Assembly (NCBI GenBank): GCA_024279745.1
Contig: JAJRRE010000046.1
Span: 1-5,435, forward strand
Length of the DNA: 5,435 nucleotides
Origin: Alphaproteobacteria bacterium
GTDB lineage: Bacteria > Pseudomonadota > Alphaproteobacteria > Rhizobiales > Hyphomicrobiaceae
Reading direction: 5' to 3'
Below the pieces are notes generated by a model that was not told where the DNA came from, ran no database searches, and saw nothing but the letters and a program-made list of their open reading frames with translations. Positions 5,421 through 5,435 of the stretch are shown here, in pieces; positions within the stretch are counted from its first letter, which is position 1, and the number at the start of each line of letters is the position of its first letter. Made by a program: the position numbers and the translations under genes.

Positions 5421-5435
5421 GAAAAATTGAAAAGC

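Noticed and set aside
1..5435. CRISPR array, IS element, integrase or attachment site
   Set aside because: No regularly spaced repeats, terminal inverted repeats with a transposase, or tRNA-end duplications were found. The near-repeats seen are short and isolated.

Overview
The window looks like chromosomal DNA of an alphaproteobacterium. The evidence is moderately GC-rich sequence with C/G-ending codons, purine-rich Shine-Dalgarno sites, and protein texts that resemble alphaproteobacterial (perhaps sphingomonad-like) 3-hydroxyisobutyrate dehydrogenase and aminotransferase. The lineage is an inference from remembered family sequences, not from a search.

Layout. Positions 1-136 (minus) hold the N-terminus of a class I/II PLP-dependent aminotransferase that runs off the left edge. 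Positions 226-615 (minus) hold a small 129-residue protein resembling the Imm10 immunity-protein family. Behind it, 616-1004 (minus) has no intact gene. It does carry protein-like text that changes frame at least twice, so it may be a decayed gene. From 1008 the plus strand carries three genes: a crotonase-superfamily protein (1008-1946) with two unusual hydrophilic inserts, 3-hydroxyisobutyrate dehydrogenase mmsB (2187-3074), and a type II haloacid-dehalogenase-like hydrolase (3141-3809). The 240-bp gap before mmsB has two perfect inverted repeats that could be operators. The mmsB-HAD gap is only 66 bp, so those two are probably co-transcribed. A convergent gene at 4004-5410 (minus) encodes an exported von Willebrand factor A protein with a complete MIDAS metal site. 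A good hairpin followed by a U-run on the minus strand lies just past its stop.

How the genes fit together. Crotonase and mmsB on one strand suggest acyl-CoA or branched-chain (valine) catabolism, since MmsB oxidises 3-hydroxyisobutyrate. The HAD protein has every catalytic residue expected of an L-2-haloacid dehalogenase, but its real substrate is unknown. The VWA protein and the Imm10-like protein have no evident link to this metabolism.

I see no tRNA, rRNA, CRISPR array, IS element or phage gene, and no convincing new multi-gene system. The items most worth a second look are the disrupted coding trace next to the Imm10-like gene, the crotonase that lacks both classical catalytic glutamates and carries two inserts, and the two inverted repeats upstream of mmsB.
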